A DNA stretch of 64,000 nucleotides from Marinilabilia salmonicolor JCM 21150 (GTDB lineage Bacteria > Bacteroidota > Bacteroidia > Bacteroidales > Marinilabiliaceae): NCBI RefSeq assembly GCF_000259075.1, contig NZ_AJKI01000021.1, positions 1 through 64,000 on the forward strand, read 5' to 3'. Below are positions 48,012 through 55,883 of this stretch, one piece after another. The notes below the pieces were generated by a model that did no database searches, had not been told where the DNA came from, and worked only from the letters and a program-made list of their open reading frames with translations. Position 1 is the first letter of the stretch, and each line of letters opens with the position of its first letter. A program made the translations under genes and the position numbers.

Positions 48012-50786
48012 TTATGGTTTCACATAAACCCTTGAGACATAATCTTTTCCGGAAATGGATTTAGTTTTAAGAAAATACCATCCTTCCTCCCATCCGGAGC
48101 AATTGACCCGGAAGGCTCCAATGCTTTGGGTTTCTTTTGATGATTGTATCTTTTGACCGGCAAGATTAAAAATATCTACGATCTCCAGTTCTTCCGGAAT
48201 ATCCAAAACAAAAAAAGTCGTTGCCGGATTGGGAAAAACACTCACCGTTTCAGCTGAAACAGAACTCAAAAAAGTAGGCTTTGTAACAGAATAGAAGACA
48301 TCGTCAAAGATGAAACCATGAGACCGGGTTCCCGAACTCACCGCAAAAACATTCCCTACGATGGAAAGATCTAAAGCAGCAGTCTGATTGAGGAGGTCTG
48401 ATATAGGAACCGAAATAAAATGCCACTCTCCGTTACGCTGCACACCATAAGGATCGGCACCCGGATCAAAGAACAATTCTCCTTTTCCTCCCTCTTTATC
48501 CTCTACCAGTACAGTAAAAGAGTCATTGGAGTCCTCAGGAATTTTTATACTGAAATTAAGAAATCCACCTTGGTAATGAGACAAATCCAACGGGGTTTCT
48601 GAAAAGATACCAAAGCCGGACCACCCATCTTCAGCAGACTCAAAAGCCAGCAATTCCTCTCCTTCATAAGGTGTTTGAGCACTCAATTCGGTAAGGTTAT
48701 TCCAGATATGCAAAAAACCATTCTCCTGATCAATAGCAAAATTCTCAGTCACATCAGTTCTTTCGGTGAAAATACCATATTCATCGGAAGTAATCCCAGG
48801 CTCCGGTTCGCTGCCACCTGAATTCACATTCGGATTTTCGGGCTGATTAGCACCTACCGTATAAATTACATCGTCGAAAGCAATATTGGATATAGCTCCT
48901 CCACTGGCAGCAAAAGGAATACCAACTGCTGATAAATCCAGCCCCTGGGCGGTTAATTCGCTGACCGGCACAGACACCCGATGCCACTCACCATCACGAG
49001 CAAAGCCTTCAGGATCCTGACCGGCAATAAAATGATAAAGAGCCGCTGTCCCCCCGGCTCCCTTAATTTCCAGCTTAAAATCCTGTTGGGAAGCTGTTTT
49101 CACAGAAAAAGAGAGATACCCGTTGGCAAAGTGTGTTAAATCATGGGCATTGTCATCATGAATACCAAACCCCCACCATCCGGCACTTCCCGTGGAACTG
49201 AAAGAAAGAAACTCCTCCCCGTCATAAGGATTCGTGGTAGTAGTATTCAAGGTGTTTTCCCAAATGAAAATATGCCCGTCCACGTCATCAATCAAAAGTT
49301 GTTTCGATACATTGGGATTTTCGGTAAAAATGCCGTAAAAATCAGCCTCTACTGTGTATTCAGGAAGCTGTACAGGACCGTTTCTGTCAGCATTTAAATC
49401 ATTATTAATCAATGGAGTCTCCGACAAAGAAAAATAAACATCATCGACCAGAATATCAGATAAAACGCCTTCACCACCCAACATAAAAACATTTCCAACA
49501 GATGATAAGTCCAGTCCCTGGGCAGTCAGATCAGAAACAGAAATAGAAACCGTATGCCACTGGTCATCACGAACAAAACCATAAGGATCACTACCGGCAT
49601 TAAAATTTATTTTAGCTTCAGCCTGATTGGTATCGCCCATCCCCACCCAGAAGCTCTGGTCTGAAGAAGTACGCATATTGAAATGCAGATAACCATCGGC
49701 ATAATGAGAAAGATCCACACCTGCAGATGAGTTCAGTCCAAAACCAAACCAAGTTGAGGAAGGGTTGGTGTAAAACGCAATCACTTCAGAACCATCGTAA
49801 GAAGGAGCTCCATCAATAGCAACCATGGTTTCCTCCCAAATCTGAAGAGAGTTACCCACATCATCAATAACAAACTTTTCAGCAATATCTGAATTCTCTG
49901 TGAAGATGCCAAAAGCATCAGTTTCAGGAGCTGCCGGAGGAGTTACCACCAATTGTCCACCATCGGATTCCTGCTGATACACCCGAACATAATCGACATA
50001 CATCTTTGCCGGCATTGGGGCCGAAACAGCATTGGGATCGGTAATACCGGGGAAAGAGCCTCCCACGGCAAGGTTGAGAATGAAAAAGTGGGGCCAGTCG
50101 CGAAATTCCTCCGCATCTTCGCCATCAATGTTCATGGCAAAATAAGGTTCTGTATCCTCATTAAAATACATCTCGATTCGGGAGGATGTCCATTGAAGTG
50201 TAAAAGTATTGTATTCATACAGGTTGACCCCATCGGCAGCAGTATATTGAGGACCGTAACCGGCATAATTTCCACCACTTTCCCAGTGCAAAGCTCCGTT
50301 AAAAGTACGTTCCTGAGTTCCGGCAGCGATTCCCCCGGCATGTCCACCCTCAACAATGTCTATTTCGCCGTTGGCAGGCCAGGTTCCTCCATGAGTTCCG
50401 AGCATCCAGAAGGCAGGCCACAAACCATCGGCCAACTGAGGAAGTTTGATGCGTGCTTCAATCTTTCCGTATTTGGCAGCAACTTTTCCTTCTGACTTAA
50501 TCTTCCCTGAGGTAAATTGATATCCATTGTAGCTTTCACTTTTAGCTGTGAGGATCAACGCATTGCCACCCTCACCATCAGGACCCACTTCCACATTTTC
50601 GGATCTGTAATGCTGCAGTTCCTGATTGGCTCCCGTATTCCAGATACCGACTTTATTTTCAGTGGTCCAGTAATCGGTGTTCAACTGGGTGCCATCGAAG
50701 TTCTCTTCCCAAACCAGCTCGTACTGGGCATGGACTGTGGTCATAGTGACCAGCAAAGCTGAAATAAACAAGTAAATTTTTTTCAT
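48012..50786 (-). CDS. GH16 endo-beta-glucanase (laminarinase-like) with three repeated domains and type IX sorting domain
   Basis: A 924-residue exported enzyme. Signal peptide 1-20; GH16 catalytic domain 21-271 with GEIDIVEGG (E141 nucleophile, D143, E146 acid/base), and WPAFWMLG nearby, as in beta-1,3-glucanases. Three related domains of about 165-170 residues follow (about 289-456, 481-645, 668-836); each opens with YGIFTE or FGIFTE, has an IW..T/L segment and ends with a DDV.Y strand. They look like jelly-roll carbohydrate-binding modules. The C terminus (about 846-924, VFPNPATTFFVLDI to YVSRVYVKP) is a type A type IX secretion sorting domain. Action on laminarin or a mixed glucan at the cell surface is inferred. 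It has its own terminator. Confidence 0.93.
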   Translation of the reverse strand: MKKIYLFISALLVTMTTVHAQYELVWEENFDGTQLNTDYWTTENKVGIWNTGANQELQHYRSENVEVGPDGEGGNALILTAKSESYNGYQFTSGKIKSEGKVAAKYGKIEARIKLPQLADGLWPAFWMLGTHGGTWPANGEIDIVEGGHAGGIAAGTQERTFNGALHWESGGNYAGYGPQYTAADGVNLYEYNTFTLQWTSSRIEMYFNEDTEPYFAMNIDGEDAEEFRDWPHFFILNLAVGGSFPGITDPNAVSAPMPAKMYVDYVRVYQQESDGGQLVVTPPAAPETDAFGIFTENSDIAEKFVIDDVGNSLQIWEETMVAIDGAPSYDGSEVIAFYTNPSSTWFGFGLNSSAGVDLSHYADGYLHFNMRTSSDQSFWVGMGDTNQAEAKINFNAGSDPYGFVRDDQWHTVSISVSDLTAQGLDLSSVGNVFMLGGEGVLSDILVDDVYFSLSETPLINNDLNADRNGPVQLPEYTVEADFYGIFTENPNVSKQLLIDDVDGHIFIWENTLNTTTTNPYDGEEFLSFSSTGSAGWWGFGIHDDNAHDLTHFANGYLSFSVKTASQQDFKLEIKGAGGTAALYHFIAGQDPEGFARDGEWHRVSVPVSELTAQGLDLSAVGIPFAASGGAISNIAFDDVIYTVGANQPENPNVNSGGSEPEPGITSDEYGIFTERTDVTENFAIDQENGFLHIWNNLTELSAQTPYEGEELLAFESAEDGWSGFGIFSETPLDLSHYQGGFLNFSIKIPEDSNDSFTVLVEDKEGGKGELFFDPGADPYGVQRNGEWHFISVPISDLLNQTAALDLSIVGNVFAVSSGTRSHGFIFDDVFYSVTKPTFLSSVSAETVSVFPNPATTFFVLDIPEELEIVDIFNLAGQKIQSSKETQSIGAFRVNCSGWEEGWYFLKTKSISGKDYVSRVYVKP

Positions 50787-51165
50787 GAAAAAAGGTTTTT
50801 GGATTTTATATCTAAGCTGTGATTTTTATATCAGGGGAATAAAGCAGGCTAACTTATTCATTATCGGTCTTTAGGAAGTAAACGTATTAAGAAATGTTAA
50901 CAACCCAAAAATTCCGGAGTCATAAAAAACTCATATTCGGCAAAATACAACCTCACCAAAAACTCACACCGGGAAGACTTGAAAATGCATGTACCCATCA
51001 ATAAACTTGAAATTGTTTTTTCAGCAGGGGAGGTAAAAAGAAAATTGTTTTCCTAAAACAAAGCAAAAAAAATGGAGTGAAGTGATTCAAAGTAAGTTCT
51101 TGAATCATTCCACTCCACTTTATATGTAAGACAGGATTATTGTATAAAAACCCGAATTCCCAATA
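50787..51165. other. Gene-free stretch between the GH16 and GH97 genes
   Basis: These 379 bases contain the upstream region of the GH16 gene and, at 51065-51117, the GH97 terminator. No open frame of note and no clear TTTG/TAnnTTTG promoter pair was found; a TATTTTG on the minus strand near 50946 is one base short of the usual box. Confidence 0.5.
51065..51117 (-). terminator. Terminator of the GH97 gene
   Basis: Arms 51073-51090 and 51100-51117 pair at 16 of 18 positions. On the minus strand the stem is followed by eight T residues (51072-51065). The GH97 gene stops at 51166. Confidence 0.9.
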
Positions 51166-53151
51166 TTACTTTACAGGCTGAATAACAGCAGCCCATCCAC
51201 CACCACTTTTCATTTCAATTTTCAGTTTTTCGCCACTGTTAATGGTAATTTCTTCTTTGGTATAGTCGCGTGCGGCGCGGTCAGCGTTAATGCCATCGGC
51301 AAAAACTATTGCATTGTACTCCCCCTCATTCAGAAAGGAGAAATCAAGTTCCAGCTCCCGGCCGTTCCAGTCGGTCATGGCTCCCACATACCAGGCATCA
51401 CCTTTACGGCGGGCCACAGCCACATAATCGCCAATTTCACCTGCCAAAGGCACCGTCTCATCGAATACCGTAGGCACCGAAGCAATAAACTCCACACTCT
51501 CCGCCTCACGAAGATAGTTGGTGGGATTATCGCACAACATGGAAAACGGAGAGTCAAAAACCACATACATAGCCAACTGGTGAACCCTGGTTCCCTGACT
51601 CATGGGGTCGCTGTGCACAGCCCGCCAGTTGAAACGATTGGCATTCTCCATCGCTCCCGGAGTATAATCCATGGGGCCGGCAAGCATGCGAATATATGGC
51701 ACCGTAACATCATATTCGGGGAAATTATCATATTCAGTCCACTTCACCTGCTCCAGTCCAAAAACCCCTTCATACGTCAAAACATTGGGGTAAGTCCGGT
51801 GCAGCCCGGTAGGTTTGTAAGCACCATGAAACAACACGAATTGCTCATATTGAGCAGCTTTCGCAGCAGTTTCATAATAAAAATTGACCATTTTTTGATC
51901 GTCCCGGTTCATAAAGTCAATTTTGTACCCTTTAACGCCCATCTCCGAGTATTTCTCAAACACCTCGTCCATTTTCTGATTCAATGGCAACCATCCGGCC
52001 CAGAGCACAATATCCACACCCTTTGACTTCGCATGATCAACAATTTCCTGCAAGTCAATTTCAGGAACCACGCTCAGGAGATTGGTGCTTTCAGACCAGC
52101 CCTCATCCAGTATGACATATTCGATTCCTTTCTCTGCAGCAAAATCGATGTAATATTTGTAAGTCTCTGTATTAATCCCGGCTTTAAAATCCACATTGTA
52201 AATATTCCAGTCGTTCCACCAGTCCCAGGCCACTTTACCCGGCTTAATCCATGAAGTATCTTCAATTCGTGAGGGAGAAGCAAGTTTATAGACCAGGTCA
52301 TTATCCAACAGTTCAGCATCATTCTTACCCACTGCAATCATTCGCCAGGGATAAGCACGATTTCCGTTAGTTTTGGCAATATAATCGGCTCTTTTGGTTA
52401 CGTAAGACTGAAGATTATTGTGCCCCCCTTGCTCTTCTTCCATGGGGTAACGTGCATATTCTGCCTTAAACCCTGTTGCATCATCATTCAACGACAAAAA
52501 CATTCCGGGATAATCTTCCAAATCAGCTTCACTCACTACCAGAGAAGTCCCATCATTGTTCTTCACCAAAAGCGGAGTTATAATTAATGAATCGGCATCA
52601 ATTTCGTCCAGCTCTAAAACATCATAAGTACTTTCAAAAGAGACCTGATAGCGTCCAACCGGTTCACGCACGTATGGAACATAAAATTCCCCGGCATCCG
52701 GGAATACAAAGGAAGTTTTCTCACTCTTTATTTTAATTTCTTTCTTTATGGATGTAACAAACCGATAGGCTACCCCATCATTATAAGCCCTGAAAATCAA
52801 ACCATAACCACCTCTGAAAATCATATTCAACTCATTATATTGGTTGCTGATTTTCGATTTCTTATAGAAGGAAGTTTCAATAATTTCGTTTCGGGAACCG
52901 GGAAATGAATTTCTCAAAACAGGTTCTTCTCCAAAAACACTGTAGTCTTCCACTTCCAGTGCAATAGCAGAAGGTCCGGCAACCAAATTATCATTAACCT
53001 CCAGACTCCATGCTATCTCATCGGTAACAGCAATTTTAACTTTTAAACTGCCGTCAGGAGAACTTATTTCCAACATTTCATTCCTTTCCCCAAAAGCCGA
53101 CAGCGAAGTTAAAAACATCACCAACAGTAAATTAACTACAATTTTCTTCAT
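51166..53151 (-). CDS. GH97 alpha-glycosidase, retaining-type signature
   Basis: A 661-residue protein with a signal peptide (VNLLLVMFLTSLSAFG), an N-terminal beta-sandwich (about 27-290), a TIM barrel (about 300-560) and a C-terminal beta domain. WDWWNDWN, YVILDEGWSE and GVKGYKIDFMNRDDQ are typical of GH97. An Asp (D412) stands in KIDFM, the position used as nucleophile in retaining GH97 alpha-galactosidases; the inverting SusB type lacks it. Retaining alpha-galactosidase-like chemistry is therefore favoured over SusB-like alpha-glucosidase (inference). An 11-base dyad upstream may be its operator. Confidence 0.9.
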   Translation of the reverse strand: MKKIVVNLLLVMFLTSLSAFGERNEMLEISSPDGSLKVKIAVTDEIAWSLEVNDNLVAGPSAIALEVEDYSVFGEEPVLRNSFPGSRNEIIETSFYKKSKISNQYNELNMIFRGGYGLIFRAYNDGVAYRFVTSIKKEIKIKSEKTSFVFPDAGEFYVPYVREPVGRYQVSFESTYDVLELDEIDADSLIITPLLVKNNDGTSLVVSEADLEDYPGMFLSLNDDATGFKAEYARYPMEEEQGGHNNLQSYVTKRADYIAKTNGNRAYPWRMIAVGKNDAELLDNDLVYKLASPSRIEDTSWIKPGKVAWDWWNDWNIYNVDFKAGINTETYKYYIDFAAEKGIEYVILDEGWSESTNLLSVVPEIDLQEIVDHAKSKGVDIVLWAGWLPLNQKMDEVFEKYSEMGVKGYKIDFMNRDDQKMVNFYYETAAKAAQYEQFVLFHGAYKPTGLHRTYPNVLTYEGVFGLEQVKWTEYDNFPEYDVTVPYIRMLAGPMDYTPGAMENANRFNWRAVHSDPMSQGTRVHQLAMYVVFDSPFSMLCDNPTNYLREAESVEFIASVPTVFDETVPLAGEIGDYVAVARRKGDAWYVGAMTDWNGRELELDFSFLNEGEYNAIVFADGINADRAARDYTKEEITINSGEKLKIEMKSGGGWAAVIQPVK

Positions 53152-53204
53152 AATAAAGCAGATTTTCTTAATGTTTTCTCAAAAATAGGTCTATTTTATT
53201 AAAT

Positions 53205-53245
53205 ATTCTATCAAAGTACAAAATACACTTATTGTTTGATAGAAT
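53205..53245. promoter_or_regulatory. Inverted repeat upstream of the GH97 gene
   Basis: ATTCTATCAAA (53205-53215) and TTTGATAGAAT (53235-53245) are perfect 11-base inverted repeats 19 bases apart, 54 bases upstream of the GH97 start. The spacing and length suit a dimeric regulator; the protein is unknown. Confidence 0.5.
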
Positions 53246-53410
53246 TCGTAAATTGATGTTTAATAAAAGACATTTCTAGCAATCAATAAAACCACAGACA
53301 ACACCTTCAGCGTCGATATTTTGTTAATTGAGAACAAATATAAACTTAAGCCAAAGGCTTTAACAAGCAAACACTGTTAAAAAGCTAATTTTAACCACCT
53401 TACAAAAAAC

Positions 53411-53475
53411 AACTAAAACTTTAGTCAATTATTTGTCACAAAACTTGACTGACTAAAATTTTAGTCGTACGTTTG
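53411..53475 (+). promoter_or_regulatory. blaI promoter with two operator dyads
   Basis: Dyad 2 is the perfect palindrome GACTAAAATTTTAGTC (53451-53466). Dyad 1 (53411-53426) matches it at 14 of 16 bases, exactly 40 bases upstream, about four helical turns. A plus-strand -33 TTG (53445-53447) and -7 TACGTTTG (53468-53475) bracket dyad 2. A repressor bound there would block the polymerase, the usual way BlaI/MecI repressors control their own operon. Confidence 0.75.
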
Positions 53476-53503
53476 TCATGAAGGATTGACAAAAAGAAAA
53501 GAT

Positions 53504-53878
53504 ATGCAACTGACGAAAGCAGAAGAACAAGTGATGCAAATATTGTGGGAACTGGGCGAAGGCGCTGTTCGCGACATCCGCGAAAAATTTCCGGAGCCAA
53601 AGCCTGCGCGCAATACGGTATCAACAATAGTTCGGATTCTTGAAAAGAAAGGATATGCAACCCATAAAACATTCGGCAATGTGCACGTATTTCATCCGAT
53701 TGTAAAAAAAGAAGAGTACTCGAAAAGCCAACTCTTCGGGGTAATGAAAAAGTACTTCAACAATTCGTTCCCGACTATGGCTTCCTTTTTTGCCAGGGAA
53801 AAAGACCTCTCCATTGAAGAGTTGGAACAACTCATGGAAGAGACCAAAAAAGAACTAAACAGAAAAAAGATAAAATGA
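53504..53878 (+). CDS. blaI: BlaI/MecI-family transcriptional repressor
   Basis: A 124-residue winged-helix protein. LTKAEEQVMQILWELGEGAV followed by RDIREKF and TVSTIVRILEKKGYATHK is the BlaI/MecI DNA-binding domain; the C-terminal helices (about 75-124) dimerise. The usual start QLTKAEE fits ATG at 53504; a TTG at 53486 would add six residues. It overlaps the next gene by 4 bases, so the two are translationally coupled. The M56 protein encoded next probably relieves repression by cleavage, as BlaR1 does (family knowledge). Confidence 0.93.
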   Translation: MQLTKAEEQVMQILWELGEGAVRDIREKFPEPKPARNTVSTIVRILEKKGYATHKTFGNVHVFHPIVKKEEYSKSQLFGVMKKYFNNSFPTMASFFAREKDLSIEELEQLMEETKKELNRKKIK

Positions 53879-55809
53879 TGCTTATTATGGAAGCTTTTCT
53901 GTCGTATTTAATAAGATCGTCCATTTGGCTCACTGTCTTTGGTCTGATTTACTTGCTGGTTTTGCGCAACGAACGTTTCTTCGTGCTTAATCGACTGTTT
54001 CTGCTTGCCGGACTGCTGTCTGCTATTATATTCCCGTTGATTACCATCCGGTATTCTGTAACCATTCCTTTAATGCCTGTACCTTTGACTGCCGAAAGCG
54101 TGTCAGCACAGACGGCACAGACAATCCAGAATCAATCATTATCATGGGATTTCATACTGGCAGCCAGCATCGTCACGGGAGCATTGTTTTTTCTTTTGAA
54201 AAGTGCGACCCAAACGCTGATGGTTTTCAAAGTCATCAGCCTCTCTGAAGTCAAACATCATAACAACCTGAAAGTGGTTAAATCCGGAAGATTCCGGCAT
54301 TCTTTCTCTTTTTTCTCATACATTATTGTCAATCCTTCATCCACAGAGAAAGAATTTCGGGAGATCGTAGCCCACGAATCGGCACATATACGGCAATATC
54401 ACTGGATTGATTTGATTTTGACTGAACTGTTACGAACCCTTCAGTGGTTCAATCCCATGGCCTGGATTTATGGTCATTTTATAAGGCAAAACCATGAATA
54501 TCTTGCCGATCGCGCGGCGTTGAAAAACACGTCGGATCCGGCAGTTTACAAAGCCATTCTCATCAACCAGTTACTGGGTGGTGAGGCCATCAGACTGGGC
54601 CATTCATTCAGTTATTCACTCAACAAAAAACGATTTATCATGATGAAAAATACATCCATCCCTGTCATCCGGAAAATGAAATTACTCATTATTCTTCCTG
54701 TAATCGCCTGCATTTTTTATGCATTCTCTGAACCGGAGTATATCTATGAAACAATTTCCACCAACTCTACAGAAGATGTTGATAACACGGAAGAATCTCC
54801 GAGCACCGGGATTATTGACAATGTCATTGCTGAATTAGAAAATACAAATTCATCAAAAACGGAAGCAACAATGTCGGATCAAACTTCCGCGACTGATGTT
54901 AACAACAATCCCACCCACCGGAATGAATTACCCAAACTGAAAAGGCTGGAAAACAATCTCCGGGTACAACAATCCGGAGAAAAAACCATCGAAGGAAAGG
55001 TGGTACAGGAAAACGGGGATCCACTTCCCGGAACATCCGTGGTCATTGTCAATACCACCACCGGATCCGTTACCGACAAAAACGGGAGGTTTAAAATTGA
55101 AGATGTTGCCAATAACGCTGAGGTTGCTTTCTCTTTTGTAGGCTTCAAAACTGTAAAAAAACAACCAGAATTCAATAAAGAGATGGTTGTTCTACTCAAA
55201 AGAGATACGGTGCAGAAAGATCTGAGCATATCCATTCGTTCAAACGGTAAAACAACCCCTGAGAACAATCCCATCATCTTTTTGGATGGTAAAAAAGTTC
55301 CCTTTGAAACTTTAAGTGAAATTTCACCTGAAAGTATTGAAGCTATTGAGGTATTGAAGGACAAATCTGCCACTGAAAAGTATGGAGATGAAGGGAAAAA
55401 CGGGGTGATTCTGATAACTTCGAAAGAGAAAAAGATTCAAGCAAACGATAAAACCACCCAAAATAAAACAAACCAGGCACCTACGTACAACGGGGACCCC
55501 ATCTTCTTCATTGTCGAAGAAATGCCTCAATTTCCAGGAGGTGATTTGGCTCTTCATAATTACATCGCCAACAATTTGAAATATCCGGATGAAGCCAAAG
55601 AAAAAAGTGTTGAAGGAAGAGTTTATGTCAATTACATCATTGCCCCATCAGGCAAGGTTGATAATGTCAGGGTTGTGAGAGGTGTAGATCCGATGCTTGA
55701 TGCAGAGGCCAAGCGGATTATTGAGGGAATGCCCGAATGGAAACCCGGTAAGCAACGAGGTAAAAGTGTGGCAGTTAGCTTTACCTCTCCGGTGGACTTT
55801 AAACTATAA
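53875..55809 (+). CDS. BlaR1-type M56 metallopeptidase fused to carboxypeptidase-regulatory, plug-like and TonB C-terminal domains
   Basis: A 644-residue inner-membrane protein. Membrane segments lie at about 10-30, 40-58, 92-110 and 268-284. The M56 zinc site is HESAH (167-171) with E208 in NHEYLAD as third ligand. The periplasmic part has no penicillin-binding domain. Instead it carries a CarboxypepD_reg-like domain (371-442, EGKVVQENGDPLPGTSVVIV), a segment like the plug of TonB-dependent receptors (about 445-518, PESIEAIEVLKDKSATEKYG) and a TonB C-terminal domain (about 545-644, PQFPGGDLALHNYIANNLKY). The fusion suggests sensing of TonB-dependent transport or of the envelope rather than beta-lactams (inference). 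Overlaps blaI by 4 bases. Confidence 0.9.
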   Translation: MMLIMEAFLSYLIRSSIWLTVFGLIYLLVLRNERFFVLNRLFLLAGLLSAIIFPLITIRYSVTIPLMPVPLTAESVSAQTAQTIQNQSLSWDFILAASIVTGALFFLLKSATQTLMVFKVISLSEVKHHNNLKVVKSGRFRHSFSFFSYIIVNPSSTEKEFREIVAHESAHIRQYHWIDLILTELLRTLQWFNPMAWIYGHFIRQNHEYLADRAALKNTSDPAVYKAILINQLLGGEAIRLGHSFSYSLNKKRFIMMKNTSIPVIRKMKLLIILPVIACIFYAFSEPEYIYETISTNSTEDVDNTEESPSTGIIDNVIAELENTNSSKTEATMSDQTSATDVNNNPTHRNELPKLKRLENNLRVQQSGEKTIEGKVVQENGDPLPGTSVVIVNTTTGSVTDKNGRFKIEDVANNAEVAFSFVGFKTVKKQPEFNKEMVVLLKRDTVQKDLSISIRSNGKTTPENNPIIFLDGKKVPFETLSEISPESIEAIEVLKDKSATEKYGDEGKNGVILITSKEKKIQANDKTTQNKTNQAPTYNGDPIFFIVEEMPQFPGGDLALHNYIANNLKYPDEAKEKSVEGRVYVNYIIAPSGKVDNVRVVRGVDPMLDAEAKRIIEGMPEWKPGKQRGKSVAVSFTSPVDFKL

Positions 55810-55821
55810 ACAAATAAAAGT

Positions 55822-55854
55822 GGGGCAGACAGAGAACTTTATCTCTTCTGCCCC
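55822..55854. terminator. Hairpin between the convergent M56 and GH3 genes
   Basis: GGGGCAGA (55822-55829) pairs with TCTGCCCC (55847-55854), extended inside by AGAGA/TCTCT with one bulged base. On the minus strand ACTTTTATTTG follows, a modest T run, so it serves the GH3 gene best. No T run follows on the plus strand. Confidence 0.7.
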
Positions 55855-55883
55855 CTATCGTCAAAAAAACGGCAACACGGCAG

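Noticed and set aside
53504-55809. Beta-lactam resistance regulator pair (BlaI/BlaR1 proper)
   Set aside because: The M56 protein has no penicillin-binding sensor domain and no beta-lactamase gene is near, so a resistance role is not supported.
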